Notes under the pieces: model-generated | The model's database searches: none | The model's input: only the letters and a program-made list of their open reading frames with translations | Told to the model about the DNA's origin: nothing | Origin: Phocaeicola_A sp036804505 | GTDB taxonomy: Bacteria; Bacteroidota; Bacteroidia; Bacteroidales; Bacteroidaceae | Reading direction: 5' to 3' | Assembly: GCA_036804505.1 (NCBI GenBank) | Contig: DAIRSI010000023.1 | Coordinates: 1-64,000, forward strand | DNA length: 64,000 nt | In this document: positions 17,613-25,741 of the stretch, piece after piece | Numbering within the stretch: the stretch's first letter is position 1 | How the letters are laid out: every line of letters starts with the position of its first letter | Position numbers and translations under genes: made by a program

Positions 17613-19136
17613 ATGAAAAGACAGACTTTTTTAATATTCCTTGCAGCGTTCTTCGCATCCATGACAGTGAATGCCCAGAAAGATGCAGCGCCTTTGGCTA
17701 AGATAAATCTGAATCAAGCCGACTCGCGGACAGATACAGACAAATATCTGGATGCCATGCATCGCAACATCACTTCCGAGAAGCTATTCGGATATGTAAA
17801 ACAATTGTGCGACCCTGCTCTCGAAGGACGTCTTGCAGGTTCGGCCGGAATGGCGAAAGCCGTAAGTATCGTCGAAGGATATTTCCGTCAGTGGAACTTG
17901 ACACCTGCCGGAAACAACGGAAGCTATATTCAGGAATTTCCACAACCGCATGTTGAAATACACGAAGGAAGTACTATGGAAATCCTTCTTCCGTCAAAAG
18001 GAACGAAAGGAAAAATATGGACTCCAAAGACCTATCCTTGGTCCGACGGATGGTATGCAGGAAACAATACGGACAATGGTGACATTACCGCCGACGTTGT
18101 CTATGCCGGTTTTGGTGTAACAGCGCCCGAACTTGGATATGACGACTACAAAGGCATCAACGTGAAAGGCAAGATTGTACTGATAGAAGGTGAAACACCC
18201 AACCACAGCAACAAGCCTGATTCCATAAAGATGTGGTACAAGCACAGCCTTCATGTGAACAAGATGAACAATGCCGTCAAGAACGGTGCCATCGGCCTTC
18301 TCTACAAATGGGTTCCCGGCCCCGGTTCTCCCTATACCAAAGGACTTGTTTACTGCAACGTGACAGATACTGTCGTAAATGATATTTTTAATGGAACAGG
18401 CCGTACCTACGCCCAGACCGTAAAAAAAATCCGTGAAACATTCAAGCCCTGTTCATTCAATACAGGCAAAAGAGCGCATATCAAGATGGATGCCACCTAT
18501 TTTCCAAGCAGTATCGGAAAGAATATTTTCGGTATGATAAAGGGAAGCGACCCCAAACTAGCCGATGAATACATCATCATCTCTGCTCATTTGGACCATT
18601 TGGGCCTCATCCCTTACCTGATTCCGGGTGCCAATGACAATAACTCTTCCACCTCCGTTTTGCTGGGAGTAGCCGAAGCCATGGCAAAATCCTCTATCAG
18701 GCCTAAGAGAAGCATAGTCTTCATGAGTGTGGACGGTGAAGAGTCCGGACTTACGGGAAGTACTTATTACATCAACCATCCGCTTTTCCCGAAGGACAAG
18801 GTCAAGGCAATTCTGAATCTGGAAATGGTAGGAACCGGCGAAGTAATGTACACCAACTATAATTATAACTATCCCGAATTCGGAGAGTTGCTGAAGAAAG
18901 CCAATGATACATACGTTCATCGCCGTCTGCTTGTCGAGGAGGATCATTTCCTGACACGGCCGCGCTCCGATGGCACCAACTTCATGAAAGCCGGATATCC
19001 ATGTGCCGACTTCCGCTGTGCTGGGGGCGGATATTACCACAGTCCGAAAGATAGTCCCGACACTATCAATCCCGAGTTGCTTCAATCGGAAGCCGAATGG
19101 ATGTACTGGTCGGCACTCTATTTTGCAAACAAATAA
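17613..19136 (+). CDS. secreted M28-family metallopeptidase (PA-domain aminopeptidase-like)
   Basis: 507 aa with a signal peptide ending near MTVNAQ, so exported to the periplasm or beyond. A PA-like insertion (ADVVYAGFGVTAPELGYDDYKGINVKGKIVLIEGE) precedes the M28 two-zinc catalytic domain. Likely ligands and catalytic residues are in IISAHLDHLG, PGANDNNSST, SVDGEESGLTGS, LNLEMVG and the late CAGGGYYHSPKD. The family removes N-terminal residues from peptides. It lies 35 bp before the M3 peptidase gene, so the two probably form a secreted peptide-degradation operon. That would feed amino acids and nitrogen into the adjacent glutamate metabolism, which is an inference. Confidence 0.92.
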   Translation: MKRQTFLIFLAAFFASMTVNAQKDAAPLAKINLNQADSRTDTDKYLDAMHRNITSEKLFGYVKQLCDPALEGRLAGSAGMAKAVSIVEGYFRQWNLTPAGNNGSYIQEFPQPHVEIHEGSTMEILLPSKGTKGKIWTPKTYPWSDGWYAGNNTDNGDITADVVYAGFGVTAPELGYDDYKGINVKGKIVLIEGETPNHSNKPDSIKMWYKHSLHVNKMNNAVKNGAIGLLYKWVPGPGSPYTKGLVYCNVTDTVVNDIFNGTGRTYAQTVKKIRETFKPCSFNTGKRAHIKMDATYFPSSIGKNIFGMIKGSDPKLADEYIIISAHLDHLGLIPYLIPGANDNNSSTSVLLGVAEAMAKSSIRPKRSIVFMSVDGEESGLTGSTYYINHPLFPKDKVKAILNLEMVGTGEVMYTNYNYNYPEFGELLKKANDTYVHRRLLVEEDHFLTRPRSDGTNFMKAGYPCADFRCAGGGYYHSPKDSPDTINPELLQSEAEWMYWSALYFANK

Positions 19137-19171
19137 AACATTATTATCATAATTACAAACTATAATTCAGT

Positions 19172-21331
19172 ATGAAAAAAATTATTATGGCTGCCTTGAT
19201 ATGCACGACTGCTGCAGCTTATGCCCAAAACGGCGCCAATACAGGAGGATCCCCGAATCCATTTTTCTCCGAGTACACAACTCCTTATGGAGTACCACCA
19301 TTCGAGAAAATAACTATCAACGATTACCGTGAAGCAATCCTCAAGGGTATCGAGGAGCACAAGAAAGAAATTGACGCCATCGCCAACCAAAGTGCGGCGC
19401 CTACTTTCGAGAACACCATTGTCGCTATGGACAAAAGCGGAAAACTTCTCAATAAGGTAGAAATCGTATTCGGCGCACAGAACGGTGCCAATACGACTCC
19501 CGAGATGCAGAAACTAAGTAAAGAGATGGCTCCTCTTCTCTCTGCCCACAGTGATGATATATCCATGAACGCCAAGCTCTTTGCCAGAGTAAAACAGATT
19601 TATGACAATCGTGCCCAACTCAACCTCGACAAGGAGAAAAGCAAACTATTGGAAGAAACCTACAAGGATTTTGTTCGCAGCGGTGCCAATCTAAGCGAAG
19701 CTGACCAAAAAAAGCTGCGCGAACTCAACACCAAGATTTCCATGTTGCAGATTACCTTCGGTCAAAACATGCTGAAAGAGACGAACGCATTCAAGTTAAT
19801 CATTGATAACAAGAATGATCTCAGCGGATTGCCACAAAACCTGATTGAAGAAGCTGCCGAAACAGCAAAGAGATTAGGAATGAACGGGAAATGGGTTTTC
19901 ACTCTGCAGAACCCAAGCGTCATGCCGTTCCTTCAGTATGCCGACAATCGCGCCTTGCGTGAAAAGATCTTCAAAGCATACATCAATCGCTGCAACAATA
20001 ACAATGCCGAAGACAACAAAGCCCTTATCCGCGATCTGCTTACCGCACGTCTGGAAAAAGCACAACTGATGGGGTATAAAGATTTCGCTTCCTTGGCTTT
20101 GGAAAACCGCATGGCTAAGAATGAAGAGAATGTCTACAAACTGTTGGATCAGATTTGGACTCCAGCCATCAAGAAAGCCAAAGAAGAATTGGCTGACATT
20201 CAGAATGAAATAAAGAAAGACGGGAAAAACTTCAAAGCCGAAGGCTGGGACTGGCGCTATTATTTTGAGAAAGCCAAAAAAGCCAAATTCAATGTAGATG
20301 AGAATGAAGTCCGTCCATATCTCGAGTTGAACCATGTACGTGACGGAGCTTTCTACACTGCCAACAGACTCTATGGAATCAAATTCCGCAAATTGGACTA
20401 TATGCCTCTGCCTCATCCCGATGCACAGGCCTTTGAATGCACAGACAAGGACGGATCGCCATTGGGCGTTATCTATTTTGATTTCTTCCCTCGCGACAGC
20501 AAACGGGGAGGCGCATGGTGTGGTTCCTATCGTCCTCAAAGTTATGATGACAACGGACACAAGGTTGTTCCCATCGTCACCATCGTATGTAACTTCACCA
20601 AACCCTCTGCCGGAGAACCGGCCTTGCTGAGTGTTGACGAAGCCACAACCCTGTTCCATGAATTCGGACATGGCCTGCACGGGCTTTTCCGAGACGTGCA
20701 CTATAACGGAGTATCCAGCGTTCCACGCGATTTCGTAGAATTACCCTCGCAAATTGACGAACATTGGGCTTTTGAACCTGAAGTTTTGAAATACTATGCC
20801 AAAAATTACAAGACGGGAGAGGTCATTCCTCAAAGCCTGATTGACAAACTCGACCAAAGCAGCAAGTACGGACAAGGATTTGCAACCGCAGAATATCTGG
20901 CAGCTTCTCTGCTCGATATGGATCTTCACACACTGAAATCCATACCGGCCAACCTGAACGTGATGGATTTCGAAGCAAAGACTTTAGGCAAGCGCGGACT
21001 TTTGAAACAAATTCCGTCACGCTACCGCACCACATACTTCAACCACACCATGGGTGGCGGATACACAGCTGGTTATTACAGCTATATTTGGGCAGAAGTT
21101 TTGGATTGCGACGCATTCCAGGCATATAAAGAAAGCGGTGACATTTTCAATCAAGACGTTGCAGCCAAGTTCCGTAAATATGTTCTTACACCTGGTGGCA
21201 TTGACGATGCCATGATTATGTATAAGAATTTCCGCGGAAGAGAACCCGAAATCAAGGGAGTTCTGGAAAACCGTGGTCTTGACACGCCAAAAGATTCAAA
21301 GAAGATAGTCAGGGAAAAAGAAAACAAATAA
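19172..21331 (+). CDS. dcp: secreted M3-family metallopeptidase (peptidyl-dipeptidase Dcp-like)
   Basis: 719 aa with a signal peptide (MKKIIMAALICTTAAAYAQ). The mostly helical M3 fold carries the zinc motif HEFGH at residues 496-500. The third ligand Glu lies in the downstream helical stretch, and the substrate-loop motif HTMGGGYTAGYYSYIWAE is typical of the family. Dcp-type enzymes release C-terminal dipeptides. It is the second gene of a two-peptidase operon. Its stop is 17 bp before a 53-bp inverted repeat whose hairpin doubles as its terminator. Assignment to Dcp rather than oligopeptidase A rests on the leader and overall length. Confidence 0.92.
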   Translation: MKKIIMAALICTTAAAYAQNGANTGGSPNPFFSEYTTPYGVPPFEKITINDYREAILKGIEEHKKEIDAIANQSAAPTFENTIVAMDKSGKLLNKVEIVFGAQNGANTTPEMQKLSKEMAPLLSAHSDDISMNAKLFARVKQIYDNRAQLNLDKEKSKLLEETYKDFVRSGANLSEADQKKLRELNTKISMLQITFGQNMLKETNAFKLIIDNKNDLSGLPQNLIEEAAETAKRLGMNGKWVFTLQNPSVMPFLQYADNRALREKIFKAYINRCNNNNAEDNKALIRDLLTARLEKAQLMGYKDFASLALENRMAKNEENVYKLLDQIWTPAIKKAKEELADIQNEIKKDGKNFKAEGWDWRYYFEKAKKAKFNVDENEVRPYLELNHVRDGAFYTANRLYGIKFRKLDYMPLPHPDAQAFECTDKDGSPLGVIYFDFFPRDSKRGGAWCGSYRPQSYDDNGHKVVPIVTIVCNFTKPSAGEPALLSVDEATTLFHEFGHGLHGLFRDVHYNGVSSVPRDFVELPSQIDEHWAFEPEVLKYYAKNYKTGEVIPQSLIDKLDQSSKYGQGFATAEYLAASLLDMDLHTLKSIPANLNVMDFEAKTLGKRGLLKQIPSRYRTTYFNHTMGGGYTAGYYSYIWAEVLDCDAFQAYKESGDIFNQDVAAKFRKYVLTPGGIDDAMIMYKNFRGREPEIKGVLENRGLDTPKDSKKIVREKENK

Positions 21332-21348
21332 AAGCAATAGATTTTTCT

Positions 21349-21401
21349 ATTACAAAAAGTTTACCCTGAGTACCCTACACCAGAAGATGCTGAGAATCAG
21401 C
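21349..21401 (+). repeat. left terminal inverted repeat
   Basis: 53 bp beginning ATTACAAAAAGTTTACCCTG and ending AGAATCAGC. It is an exact reverse complement of 21914-21966. Confidence 0.9.
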
Positions 21402-21427
21402 CCTTACTGGTGTAGGGTAACTTTTTT
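21371..21427 (+). terminator. hairpin in the left repeat, probable dcp terminator
   Basis: A perfect 13-bp stem: TACCCTACACCAG at 21371-21383 pairs with CTGGTGTAGGGTA at 21407-21419 across a 23-nt loop. The run CTTTTTTT follows at 21421-21428. It starts 40 bp after the dcp stop. Confidence 0.7.
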
Positions 21428-21571
21428 TGTCATCGAAACCCTAAGGATGGCCGGTTGATGACCGGACAAAAACAAGTGAAGGGGGTAAACGTCTTTACAT
21501 TCTTTCTCGTTTAAAACATATACGGAATCAACGATTATTATAATTAAAGACATAGGTTGTCAACTTATAAA

Positions 21572-21628
21572 ATAAGTAAGTATTAGCCAAGTCAATCCTT
21601 TACATAAGTAAGACTCAAAGTAGTCAAT
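21572..21628 (+). repeat. degenerate 25-bp direct repeat, two copies at 32-bp spacing
   Basis: ATAAGTAAG...AGTCAAT occurs at 21572-21596 and again at 21604-21628. The nine leading and seven trailing bases match apart from the variable middle. Confidence 0.5.
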
Positions 21629-21670
21629 TTAATCTGTTAAACTTCATCGTTTTCATCCTATTTCACATAG

Positions 21671-21772
21671 AAAAGTATCGTCTCACATTCGTGGTACATG
21701 CGAGCCACGTCCGTGGTACGTGCGTACCACATCCGTGAGACATGCGTACCACGGACGTGAGACGATACTTTT
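21671..21772. repeat. palindromic array of three and a half 22-bp units framed by 16-bp inverted repeats
   Basis: Outer arms AAAAGTATCGTCTCAC (21671-21686) and GTGAGACGATACTTTT (21757-21772) are perfect inverted copies. Between them lie 22-bp units at 21690-21711, 21712-21733 and 21734-21755, plus a partial unit at 21756-21768. Each follows CGTGGTAC or CGTGAGAC, then RTGCGWRCCAC and a 3-base tail. Units are themselves near-palindromic (GTGGTAC facing GTACCAC), so many alternative cruciforms are possible. Confidence 0.85.
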
Positions 21773-21913
21773 TACGTCAAGTGAACCTACTTTTTAAAGT
21801 ATTTAGCTATGATTTTCTAATGGGATAAAGAAAGAATAGGCCCCACTTTGAAGTGGATTCTGAAAAGATTAGAGTTAAATCGGCAGCTAAATTTCATTCC
21901 TACACCACTAAGA

Positions 21914-21966
21914 GCTGATTCTCAGCATCTTCTGGTGTAGGGTACTCAGGGTAAACTTTTTGTAAT
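21914..21966 (-). repeat. right terminal inverted repeat
   Basis: Exact reverse complement of 21349-21401. It also contains a shorter stem: CCTACACCA at 21899-21907 pairs with TGGTGTAGG at 21933-21941. Confidence 0.9.
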
Positions 21967-21982
21967 GGAAAGACAAAGTATA

Positions 21983-22014
21983 TTTGCACAAAAGAACAAT
22001 ATATCCTATTTTTG
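21983..22014 (+). promoter_or_regulatory. GH123 gene promoter (TTTG, 20 bp, TATTTTTG)
   Basis: TTTG at 21983-21986 and TATTTTTG at 22007-22014 are 20 bp apart, a full match to the Bacteroides -33/-7 consensus. The ATG follows 46 bp later. The -33 box begins only 17 bp beyond the inverted-repeat element. A second TAnnTTTG match, TATATTTG, overlaps at 21979-21986. Confidence 0.65.
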
Positions 22015-22060
22015 CAAAAACAATCGATCGAAAAAAGCTAACCTTTTTAAAACAAATAGA

Positions 22061-23893
22061 ATGAAGAAAAGAAAACTTTGCAATTACGCCGTTCTCCCTC
22101 TCGTGGCTCTGGCCTTTATTTGCTCCGCAAAAGCATATGCCCAGAATAAAGAGGGATTGACTCTTTCCGGCCAACCTACCGGACAGCCTCCCTATCCCAT
22201 CGTTTCTTATAAAGAACTCCCCAACCCGGTTTCCTCCGACAAAAAGCAATGGAAACAGGTAGGGAAAATGAATATCGGATGGGGTAGTACAGACATTCGG
22301 TACAAGAAAGAAGAACCCGTAGGCACCGATTCTCTGACCGGGAATCTGACACTCACGGCATGGAAAGGCGAAAGAGTTGCAGCACAGCTCGTTATAAGTA
22401 CAAAAGAGGTTCTTTCCCGTCTCTCCTATACAGTTTCGGATTTCAGTTTACGCGGAGGCTCAGCCAAAATCAAATCCAAAGATTTGCTGTGCGGCTTTGT
22501 AAGGTATGTGATGACGGACGAACTGAACAAAGACCGACAAGGCGGATGCGGATATCGTCCCGATGCTTCGAAATTCGACTCCACACTGGTAGCCGATCCC
22601 ATCGACCATCTCACCAGAGAACTTTCATTGCCGGCTTGCACCTCGCAAGGCATTTGGGTAAGAGCATGGATTCCTCAAAACGCCCAAGCCGGTATGTACA
22701 CAGGAACTGTCACAGTGAAAGACGGGGCCAAGAAACTCAAAACACTGAAACTGCAAATAAAAGTTCAGAACCATACTCTGCCGGAACCATCCCGCTGGGC
22801 CTTCCATCTGGATCTGTGGCAGAATCCATACTCCATAGCCCGATACCACCAAGTACCTCTATGGAGCAAAGAGCATTTCGATATCATGAAGCCCTATATG
22901 GAAATGTATCGCGATGCAGGCGGCAAAGTCATCACCACCTCCATCATGCACAAACCGTGGAACGGACAGACCTACGATTACTATGACAGCATGGTGACTT
23001 GGACCCGTAAGCTCGATGGTACGTGGAACTTCGATTTCGCCGTATTCGACAAATGGGTGGAATTCATGACTTCCCTGGGTATAGACCATGAAATCAGCTG
23101 TTACAGCATGGTGCCGTGGAAAATGTCCTTCCAGTACTTCGATCAAGCCACCAATGAAATGCAAATACTCAAGACGCAGCCGGGCGAAAAAGAATACGAT
23201 GAAGTGTGGGGTTCCTTCCTGCAGAGCTTTGCCAAACATCTGAAGGAAAAAGGATGGTTCTCCAAGACCTGCATCTCGATGGACGAGCGTCCTATGGAAA
23301 CCATGCAGAAAGTGATTGCCCTCATCCGCAGAGCTGACAAGGAGTTCAAAATATCTCTTGCGGGTTCGCTCCATGAAGAATTGTCCGACGGGCTTTATGA
23401 CTATTGCGCAGCTCTCAGAATGAAATATTCCGACGAGATGTTGCAAAAGAGAAAATCCGAAGGAAAAATCACTACATTCTACACAAGTTGCGAAGAAGCC
23501 CACCCCAATACATTCACTTTCAGCGCTCCTGCCGAAGCAGAATGGATGGGATGGTATGCCGCAAAGGCCAAGCTCGACGGATACCTCCGCTGGTGCTTCT
23601 GCCATTGGGGACCCGAACCTCTGCTCGACAGCCGCTTCCATACCTGGGCAGCCGGCGATACCTATTTGGTCTATCCAGGTGCGAGAACTTCCATTCGCTT
23701 CGAGCGTCTCACCGCCGGCATACAAGCGTATGAAAAAATACATATTCTGGAAAAAGAATTCACAGCAAAACATAATCAGGCAGCACTGGATGAAATCCGC
23801 AAGGCACTGACACCTTTCGATGAAATGAACCTCTTCAAGGAGCCGGCCGGGAAAATGATACAGAATGCCAATATGATTATCAATAAATATTAA
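22061..23893 (+). CDS. GH123-like glycoside hydrolase (DUF4091), putative beta-N-acetylgalactosaminidase
   Basis: 610 aa from the ATG at 22061. An earlier in-frame ATG lies inside the promoter and is rejected. The signal peptide is MKKRKLCNYAVLPLVALAFICSAKAYAQ. An N-terminal beta-sandwich region (to about residue 230) is followed by the catalytic barrel, with the adjacent acid pair Asp408-Glu409 in SMDERPMETM. In GH123 an Asp-Glu pair works by substrate-assisted catalysis on the N-acetyl group. The C-terminal DUF4091 signature is visible in LRWCFCHWGPEPLLDSRF and the YPGARTSIRFERL stretch. It lies just upstream of the ECF sigma/anti-sigma genes of PUL 1 and probably releases terminal beta-GalNAc from host glycans. 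Activity on GalNAc is an inference from family; other hexosamines are possible. Confidence 0.82.
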   Translation: MKKRKLCNYAVLPLVALAFICSAKAYAQNKEGLTLSGQPTGQPPYPIVSYKELPNPVSSDKKQWKQVGKMNIGWGSTDIRYKKEEPVGTDSLTGNLTLTAWKGERVAAQLVISTKEVLSRLSYTVSDFSLRGGSAKIKSKDLLCGFVRYVMTDELNKDRQGGCGYRPDASKFDSTLVADPIDHLTRELSLPACTSQGIWVRAWIPQNAQAGMYTGTVTVKDGAKKLKTLKLQIKVQNHTLPEPSRWAFHLDLWQNPYSIARYHQVPLWSKEHFDIMKPYMEMYRDAGGKVITTSIMHKPWNGQTYDYYDSMVTWTRKLDGTWNFDFAVFDKWVEFMTSLGIDHEISCYSMVPWKMSFQYFDQATNEMQILKTQPGEKEYDEVWGSFLQSFAKHLKEKGWFSKTCISMDERPMETMQKVIALIRRADKEFKISLAGSLHEELSDGLYDYCAALRMKYSDEMLQKRKSEGKITTFYTSCEEAHPNTFTFSAPAEAEWMGWYAAKAKLDGYLRWCFCHWGPEPLLDSRFHTWAAGDTYLVYPGARTSIRFERLTAGIQAYEKIHILEKEFTAKHNQAALDEIRKALTPFDEMNLFKEPAGKMIQNANMIINKY

Positions 23894-23922
23894 GAAAACA
23901 CTCAAACAAAAAAAATAGAGTG

Positions 23923-23955
23923 ATTGTTTGTGTATCAAAAAAAGAAGTAACTTTG
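23923..23955 (+). promoter_or_regulatory. promoter of the ECF sigma gene (TTG, 21 bp, TAACTTTG)
   Basis: TTG at 23924-23926 and TAACTTTG at 23948-23955 are 21 bp apart. The TTG start codon at 23981 follows 25 bp later. A CTCAAACAA/TTGTTTG inverted pair overlaps the -33 side. Confidence 0.5.
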
Positions 23956-23980
23956 GACACAAAATAAAAGGACTATTCAA

Positions 23981-24574
23981 TTGAAGACAGAAAGAACATT
24001 ACAAGCAATTACCGAACAAAATCTGATAGATGAATTAAAACAAGATTCGGTAAAAGCCTTTGAGAAAATATACAACATCTACGCAAAGCAATTGTATGCT
24101 TTCTGTCTTCAATATACCAAAATTAATGAAGATGCAGAAGATACGGTTGAAGAAGTCTTTATTCGTTTATGGGAATACCGGAAGCAGATAAAAAAAGAAG
24201 ACACTCTCCGTCCTCTTCTTTTCATCATGGCAAAGAATTCCCTGATAAACGCCTATCGTTCCAGAGTTAATTCCCCAACTTTCGAAGATTACGCAGATTA
24301 CGAAAATGTCATATCCGAAAATCAGACATCCGGCAGCATAGAATATGAAGAATTTCTTCTACTATTCAATAACGCTTTGAAAAAATTGCCGCCTGCGCAA
24401 CAAAGAATTATCACCTTATCGAAACTCGAGTCTTTAAGCAACAAAGAGATAGCCATAAAGCTCAAACTAAGCGAGCAAACCGTAAAGAATCAGCTTTCCA
24501 CAGGCTTAAAGGCATTGAAAAAGGAATTAGTAATAAAAATAATCATACCAATCCTGTTATTTTTCGTTAATTAG
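23981..24574 (+). CDS. ECF-type RNA polymerase sigma factor of PUL 1
   Basis: 197 aa. Sigma-70 region 2 is at about residues 25-95 (FEKIYNIYAKQLYAFCLQYT; AEDTVEEVFIRLWEYR). Region 4 is at about 125-180 (LPPAQQRIITLSKLESLSNKEIAIKLKLSEQTVKNQLSTGLKAL). The start is TTG; no ATG lies close enough to preserve region 2. It is followed by its FecR anti-sigma and an STN-type SusC, the standard trans-envelope signalling trio. The expected role is turning on the SusC/SusD genes when the outer-membrane receptor binds its glycan. The last residues (IIIPILLFFVN) are strongly hydrophobic, which suggests membrane association. Such sigma/anti-sigma PULs in Bacteroides are typically aimed at host mucin-type glycans. 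Confidence 0.93.
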   Translation: MKTERTLQAITEQNLIDELKQDSVKAFEKIYNIYAKQLYAFCLQYTKINEDAEDTVEEVFIRLWEYRKQIKKEDTLRPLLFIMAKNSLINAYRSRVNSPTFEDYADYENVISENQTSGSIEYEEFLLLFNNALKKLPPAQQRIITLSKLESLSNKEIAIKLKLSEQTVKNQLSTGLKALKKELVIKIIIPILLFFVN

Positions 24575-24633
24575 TAAAAACACTATAGTACAAAACACTT
24601 TTCATATTGTCAATTAAATTAAAGAAAGAATGT

Positions 24634-25611
24634 ATGGGTAATTTAGATAACAAATATAGGAATAATAAAATAAAGCCTGATGAATTGGAAGAACTGAAGA
24701 AGTATGTCAATTCATCGACTGATGATGAATTATCTTCCTCCATGCAAGATTCATGGCTGAATGAACCCATTGACACTTCCCGTGTAGATGATGAAAGAAT
24801 CGAGAAGATAAAGAAAAAGGTTCTATCCAAAATAAATAAGAGAAAGACAAATTACCTGTCATTCACCTTTTTAAGTAAGGTAGCAGCAACCGTACTCCTT
24901 CCTATATTTATATTAAGCACACTATTTTTATATAAAGAAAAAAGCAGTCAGATGGATGAAGATATGGTGGTTTCTACCTCGGAAGGAGAAAAAGCCAGCA
25001 TTACCTTGCCAGATGGTACAATCATTAATTTGAACGAAAAGACAAGACTCACATATTCTCCGGAAAATTTCAATAAAGCAAACAGAATCATCCACTTCGA
25101 CGGCGAAGGATACTTCCACGTAAGCAAAGACAGGGAACATCCTTTTTTCATCAATGCCCGCGGACTGCAAATAAAGGTTCTTGGAACAAAGTTCAATCTT
25201 CTGGCAAGAAAATCAGCTCCATCGGCCGAACTGTTACTGGAAGAGGGTAATGTTTCATTCACCTCTTTAAAAATGCACACTAGTGTCTTCATCAAACCTT
25301 GCCAAAAAGCAATAATGGACAGGCTTACCGGAAAAATCAGGATCATCGACCATGCCGATATTCAAAAAACTACCGCGTGGAAGAGAAATGAAATGATATT
25401 CGTCAATAAATCTTTATCTTATGTCCTACAAGCAATCAAGAGAAATTATAACATTAATATAAGAACCACATATCAAGATAGCATCTCAGACTCATTTACA
25501 GGAACCATACCTTCCACTAATTTGAATGAGGCTCTTGAAGTCATCGAAAAATCGTACCATTTGAAAGGAACCATTGCGGGTAAATATATTATTTTAACCG
25601 GCACAAATTAG
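24634..25611 (+). CDS. FecR-family anti-sigma factor of PUL 1
   Basis: 325 aa from the ATG at 24634 (MGNLDNKY). A TTG nine codons earlier is possible but lacks support. The cytoplasmic N-terminal part (about residues 1-75) would bind the sigma factor. One membrane helix follows (about 78-98, VAATVLLPIFILSTLFLY). The periplasmic FecR domain is visible (EKASITLPDGTIINLNEKTRLTY; GEGYFHVSKD; VLGTKFNL). A C-terminal DUF4974-type domain follows (FVNKSLSYVLQAIKRNYNI and DSFTGTIPSTNLNEALEVI). It should hold the sigma factor inactive until the STN domain of the next gene's product signals. It lies 59 bp after the sigma gene. Confidence 0.92.
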   Translation: MGNLDNKYRNNKIKPDELEELKKYVNSSTDDELSSSMQDSWLNEPIDTSRVDDERIEKIKKKVLSKINKRKTNYLSFTFLSKVAATVLLPIFILSTLFLYKEKSSQMDEDMVVSTSEGEKASITLPDGTIINLNEKTRLTYSPENFNKANRIIHFDGEGYFHVSKDREHPFFINARGLQIKVLGTKFNLLARKSAPSAELLLEEGNVSFTSLKMHTSVFIKPCQKAIMDRLTGKIRIIDHADIQKTTAWKRNEMIFVNKSLSYVLQAIKRNYNINIRTTYQDSISDSFTGTIPSTNLNEALEVIEKSYHLKGTIAGKYIILTGTN

Positions 25612-25741
25612 GTAAATCAGGCTCTTCTGTCTCAAATATGTTGAAGAACATTAATTTCCACTAGTACATTTTAATTCCATTTTTGTCTTCTTTGTTAACA
25701 GCCCCACCAAAGGCCGGTTCTATTGTTTAATATTTAATACT

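Larger units (their letters stand above)
21349..21966. mobile_element. MITE-like non-coding element with 53-bp perfect terminal inverted repeats
   Basis: The 618-bp element fills almost the whole 729-bp gap between the dcp stop and the GH123 start. Its ends are perfect inverted copies over 53 bp (21349-21401 and 21914-21966); pairing continues imperfectly inward for about 15 bp. No reading frame of substance lies inside. Inside are a 25-bp degenerate direct repeat (21572-21628) and a palindromic array of 22-bp units (21671-21772). The ends sit 17 bp after the dcp stop and 13 bp before a promoter-like box, which fits a neatly tolerated insertion. No target-site duplication is obvious. I infer a non-autonomous mobile element or dispersed repeat; a structured RNA or chromosomal binding site remains possible. 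Confidence 0.55.

Noticed and set aside
17498..17701. 67-codon plus-strand frame across the gdhA terminator and the M28 start
   Set aside because: It begins inside the terminator hairpin, crosses the peptidase promoter, and has no protein character.
21690..21768. Short CRISPR array
   Set aside because: The 22-bp units abut directly with no spacers and are palindromic; no cas gene is nearby. The 41-bp repeats at 37381 also lack unique spacers.
21349..21966. Phase-variable invertible promoter flanked by inverted repeats
   Set aside because: No TAnnTTTG promoter box was found inside on either strand, no recombinase gene is near, and the GH123 gene has a full promoter outside the repeat. Read-level inversion would be needed to revive the idea.
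22859..23980. 373-codon minus-strand frame opposite the GH123 gene and its 3' flank
   Set aside because: Phe/Cys/His-rich antisense translation without domains; it would also run through the sigma-factor promoter.
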